From the NCBI GenBank assembly GCA_001816835.1, contig MHDB01000013.1, positions 25,334 to 57,433 of the forward strand: a stretch of 32,100 nt of DNA. The letters are read 5' to 3'. Positions 30,072-32,100 of the stretch are shown here, in pieces; positions within the stretch are counted from its first letter, which is position 1, and every line of letters starts with the position of its first letter. Position numbers and translations under genes: made by a program. The stretch is from Candidatus Woykebacteria bacterium RIFCSPLOWO2_01_FULL_43_14. Its GTDB lineage: Bacteria > Patescibacteriota > Microgenomatia > Woykebacterales > 2-01-FULL-43-14. Under the pieces are notes generated by a model. The model searched no databases. It was not told the origin of the DNA and worked only from the letters and a program-made list of their open reading frames with translations.

Positions 30072-30881
30072 ATGAGCATAAAATTTGTTCCCATCCTTAG
30101 ACAGTGGCCTAGCTTAAAGCTAGTAAGAATATTAGGTGTTGTTTTAGTTCTAGTTGCCTCCATAGTCATTTTTTCCAAACCCACTTCAAAGGTTCAAGAA
30201 AAACTTCCTATATCGTCCCCTGTCCAAAAAGAAGTTAATCCGGATGAGCCGCCTCTCAAACTAAAAAATATTGGGGTAAATTTGGATTACTATAATCCAG
30301 AAACTAATAAGGCCGGGGATTTTGAATTTACTAAAACCAGACTGGAATTTAATAGGTTATTTATGGGGTTTGGGTTTGTTATTCCGGCGGATGTGGCTAG
30401 TTCTAATAAGGAAAAATCCAACCCTCAACCCACTTTTATTGTCCCCCTAGGTACTCCGGTTAGGTCTTTGGTAGATGGGGTAGTTGCTGCAATGCCAACT
30501 CTGTGGAGTGGGGACATTTCCATTCAAGTGACCACTGATGGGAAGATGCAAAAGTGGATTTATGAAACTGAGCATGTCAGAAACCCAAAAGTTAAAGTCG
30601 GTGACCGTGTTTCTGCTGGACAAGTTATTGCCGAGGTTGATAACTTTGGTAACAGTGCCCCGAGTGGTTTTGGTGCCACAGAAATAGGTATTTTAAAAGG
30701 TGGGCAGAAACCAGAGCATGTTTGCCCATTTGCTTATTTGGATGAGAGTATTAAAGAAGAGACTCTCAAAAAACTCACTTTCCTTTTTAAATCCTGGGAA
30801 GAGTACACTGGAGACAAAACCCTGTATGATGAGGCCAATCCAATTCCTGGTTGCCTAACCTTAGATCCTATCGAAGGTTAA
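30072..30881 (+). CDS. Membrane-anchored protein with degenerate M23/biotinyl-lipoyl-like domain
   Basis: 269 residues. The N-terminal anchor is ILGVVLVLVASIVIFSK (20-36), followed by a Pro/Ser stalk. The core PLGTPVRSLVDGVVAAMPT and NPKVKVGDRVSAGQVIAEVDNFGN is the beta-barrel pattern shared by M23 (LytM) peptidases and biotinyl-lipoyl domains. The M23 zinc ligands (HxxxD and HxH) are not recognisable; only an isolated His in YETEHV lies in the place of the YAHL motif. It is therefore probably a non-catalytic envelope protein. A -10-like TAAAAT (30047-30052) gives a leader of about 13 bases without Shine-Dalgarno. Confidence 0.7.
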   Translation: MSIKFVPILRQWPSLKLVRILGVVLVLVASIVIFSKPTSKVQEKLPISSPVQKEVNPDEPPLKLKNIGVNLDYYNPETNKAGDFEFTKTRLEFNRLFMGFGFVIPADVASSNKEKSNPQPTFIVPLGTPVRSLVDGVVAAMPTLWSGDISIQVTTDGKMQKWIYETEHVRNPKVKVGDRVSAGQVIAEVDNFGNSAPSGFGATEIGILKGGQKPEHVCPFAYLDESIKEETLKKLTFLFKSWEEYTGDKTLYDEANPIPGCLTLDPIEG

Positions 30882-30927
30882 GGTATCTAAGAAATAAGTT
30901 TTAAAAAGAAGTACAATAAGTGTACAT

Positions 30928-31233
30928 ATGACTAAGAATCCTATCATCAATGCTCTTGCGGCTGTAGGTTACATCTGTATTGTTGCGTCAGTAATGTTTT
31001 ACGGGTCGCAGTATAAGGGCCCTGATAATTCTATCTTTGCTCCAATTGCGTTTATCTCTGTCTTCACACTTTCTGCGGCTGTAATGGGTTATCTCTTTCT
31101 ATCCCAACCTCTCCTAATGTATTTTGAAGGCAAGAAAAAGGAAGCGGTAAATCTTTTTCTTCAGACACTGGCCGCCTTTGCCGTGCTCACCGCCACGATC
31201 CTTAGCCTATACTTTTCAGGGATATTGTATTAG
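30928..31233 (+). CDS. Small three-helix membrane protein
   Basis: 101 residues with three hydrophobic segments (about 9-27, 36-58, 77-98) separated by short loops; the loop FEGKKKEAVN is the likely cytosolic one. Family unknown. A possible -10 TACAAT (30912-30917) would put the start about 4 bases before the ATG at 30928; no -35 or Shine-Dalgarno is visible. Confidence 0.65.
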   Translation: MTKNPIINALAAVGYICIVASVMFYGSQYKGPDNSIFAPIAFISVFTLSAAVMGYLFLSQPLLMYFEGKKKEAVNLFLQTLAAFAVLTATILSLYFSGILY

Positions 31234-31301
31234 GTGACTTGGCTAAGTCCTTCCCAGCGTCAATGATATATCTTCACACACCTGGTGTATGCCAGCTTGA
31301 C

Positions 31302-31325
31302 ACGTAGGGAATTAGTACGTTTTTC
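31302..31325 (+). terminator. Weak hairpin with T5 run in the 112-base gap
   Basis: ACGTA (31302-31306), 9-base loop, TACGT (31316-31320), TTTTT. A short stem; a possible terminator for the small membrane protein gene. Confidence 0.3.
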
Positions 31326-31345
31326 TTCTAAAGAATAGGAGTCTT

Positions 31346-31603
31346 TTATTTGTAAATATCTCGACGGTGGCCGACTCGTAATATTTCAATAGCATCGTCT
31401 GCAATTACAAAAATTACTCTGTAGGTACCCACTCTAAATCTTCTAGCCTCTTTTATTTCAAAACCAGTTAATCCTGTAGAGTGATTAACAGGATCCATGA
31501 TCAGTTTTGATTCTAGAGCTTCTTTTACTTTGCTTTTAACTAAGTTATCTAATTTGGAAATTTGTTTAGCCGCATTTTTAGAGAATTTGAGGGTATAAAC
31601 CAT
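31346..31603 (-). CDS. RelE/ParE-family toxin
   Basis: 85 residues. YTLKFSKNAAKQISKLDNLVKSKVKEAL followed by LTGFEIKEARRFRVGTYRVIFVIADDAIEILRVGHRRDIYK (by position) is the RelE/ParE superfamily pattern: Arg-rich strand, R-V-G-x-Y-R-V-I-F, and the end VGHRRDIY. It probably cleaves mRNA on the ribosome. It lies 3 bases after the antitoxin stop. It is not closely similar to the first toxin in the window, so the two modules are independent. Confidence 0.88.
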   Translation of the reverse strand: MVYTLKFSKNAAKQISKLDNLVKSKVKEALESKLIMDPVNHSTGLTGFEIKEARRFRVGTYRVIFVIADDAIEILRVGHRRDIYK

Positions 31604-31606
31604 TTT

Positions 31607-31858
31607 TTAAATGTCACCAAAGACCTCTTCGTGAGTATAAAATTCGCCTTTTTTCATCTGTTCACGAGCTTCTTTGATCGAATCCAGAAAAGCCTTACTA
31701 TTGGCCGCTTCAATGTCTTCAAGAAGATCTAAATTGACTAATCCGGCAACAGGTTCGCCGTTCTTTGTCACAATCAAGAAGTCTTTCTTCTTGTTTACCT
31801 CGGAAATTGCTGAGGCGAGGTTATTGCGAAGTTTGGTGGTTTCAACAGCTTTAGGCAT
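31607..31858 (-). CDS. Phd/YefM-family antitoxin
   Basis: 83 residues from the ATG at 31858. VETTKLRNNLASAISEVNKKKDFLIVTKNGEPVAGLVNLDLLE (by position, 5-47) is the Phd/YefM DNA-binding fold; the rest is the toxin-binding helix. The frame extends to an ATG at 31876, but that codon lies inside the promoter, so I reject it. Paired with the RelE/ParE toxin downstream. Confidence 0.88.
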   Translation of the reverse strand: MPKAVETTKLRNNLASAISEVNKKKDFLIVTKNGEPVAGLVNLDLLEDIEAANSKAFLDSIKEAREQMKKGEFYTHEEVFGDI

Positions 31859-31860
31859 AA

Positions 31861-31896
31861 CAGAGTAAATGTACAATGTTGATGTACAAAAGTCAA
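31861..31896 (-). promoter_or_regulatory. Promoter/operator of the Phd-RelE operon
   Basis: Minus strand: TTGACT (31896-31891), 17-base spacer, TACATT (31873-31868). The predicted start is 31861, 3 bases before the ATG. Two copies of the palindrome TGTACA (31870-31875 and 31883-31888) cover the spacer and -10, a likely operator pair for the antitoxin. Confidence 0.65.
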
Positions 31897-31932
31897 TATT
31901 TGGATAGAGTTACTTATTCGCATAGATTCGAA

Positions 31933-31938
31933 TATAAT
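31933..31938 (+). promoter_or_regulatory. -10 element of the PurM-like gene
   Basis: TATAAT at 31933-31938. The predicted start is 31945 and the GTG is at 31946. The -35 is weak (TTACTT, 17-base spacer). Another leaderless candidate. Confidence 0.5.
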
Positions 31939-31945
31939 CATCACA

Positions 31946-32100
31946 GTGTACGATTCGACGAAGCCTTACAAAACAAAAATTTTAAAGCTAATCAAAAAGA
32001 CCTGGAAATCCCCTTATCTAAAAGTTAAAGAAAGCATTTACCCAATCACCACCCCGACTAAAATCTACGAACAAATTGATCATACCGATGGGGTGGGAAC
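31946..32100 (+). CDS. PurM/AIR-synthase-like protein, N-terminal part (runs off the window)
   Basis: An open frame from GTG at 31946 continues to the window edge (51 codons). It reads YDSTKPYKTKILKLIKKTWK and then EQIDHTDGVG at the edge; HTDGVG resembles the TDGVGTK motif of PurM (phosphoribosylformylglycinamidine cyclo-ligase, AIR synthase). The long N-terminal segment is unlike classical PurM. I recall similar AIR-synthase-like proteins in CPR genomes but cannot verify this here. Only about the first tenth to sixth of such a protein is visible. Confidence 0.55.
   Translation, partial: MYDSTKPYKTKILKLIKKTWKSPYLKVKESIYPITTPTKIYEQIDHTDGVG

Noticed and set aside
30072-30881. Active M23 endopeptidase
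   Set aside because: The HxxxD and HxH zinc-binding motifs are not found.
31859-31876. Upstream ATG for the Phd-like antitoxin
   Set aside because: It overlaps the -10 of a well-formed promoter and would not be in the transcript.

Overview
The window looks like a chromosomal segment of a Patescibacteria / Candidate Phyla Radiation (CPR) bacterium, perhaps Microgenomates- or Katanobacteria-like. This is inference from gene content, since there is no rRNA to place it. Points in favour: a compact S10-spc-alpha ribosomal super-operon with no rpmD (uL30) between rpsE and rplO, several overlapping genes, many small lineage-type hypothetical proteins, and almost no other metabolism apart from purine-synthesis fragments. 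UGA is used as a normal stop (for example at the end of adk), so this is not a UGA-recoded CPR lineage.

Region 1 (1-16910, all + strand) is the translation super-operon: 3' end of tuf, rpsJ, rplC, rplD, rplW, rplB, rpsS, rplV, rpsC, rplP, rpmC, rpsQ, rplN, rplX, rplE, rpsN (zinc type), rpsH, rplF, rplR, rpsE, rplO, secY, adk, map, infA, rpmJ, rpsM, rpsK, rpsD, rpoA, rplQ, rplM and rpsI. Most junctions overlap or have a few bases. The few longer gaps hold inverted/direct repeat elements built from GTAGT/CTACAAC units (after tuf, rpsS and rplE), two micro-ORFs with similar peptides (before rplX and rpsD), and hairpins before rplC and rpsM.

Region 2 (16907-18830, - strand) holds a DinJ/YafQ-like toxin-antitoxin pair that runs into the end of the ribosomal operon, then purD with its own promoter and terminator.

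Region 3 (18840-22958, + strand) is the most unusual part. An extended -10 promoter and a 123-base structured leader precede three tightly packed genes: a putative HTH protein with a basic linker, a 673-residue GHKL (Bergerat-fold) ATPase with a beta-sandwich-like domain and an unassigned C-terminal domain, and a 254-residue protein of unknown family. A strong intrinsic terminator closes the unit. I cannot match it to any named system.

Region 4 (22966-32100) is a string of short transcription units: a phosphohexomutase with a good promoter, a membrane-anchored Asp-box beta-propeller protein coupled to an SRPBCC protein, a PspC protein, two multi-pass membrane proteins, a DUF1761-like protein, a CYTH-like protein, an RRM protein, a zinc-ribbon protein, a small conserved-looking hypothetical, a degenerate M23/biotinyl-lipoyl-like membrane protein, a small membrane protein, a Phd/RelE toxin-antitoxin pair, and the first 51 codons of a PurM-like protein.

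A recurring pattern in regions 2 and 4 is a -10 hexamer placed so that the predicted transcription start falls 0-3 bases from the start codon, with no Shine-Dalgarno sequence. This points to systematic use of leaderless mRNAs for monocistronic genes, alongside Shine-Dalgarno starts inside operons. No tRNA, rRNA, CRISPR array, insertion sequence or phage gene was recognised.
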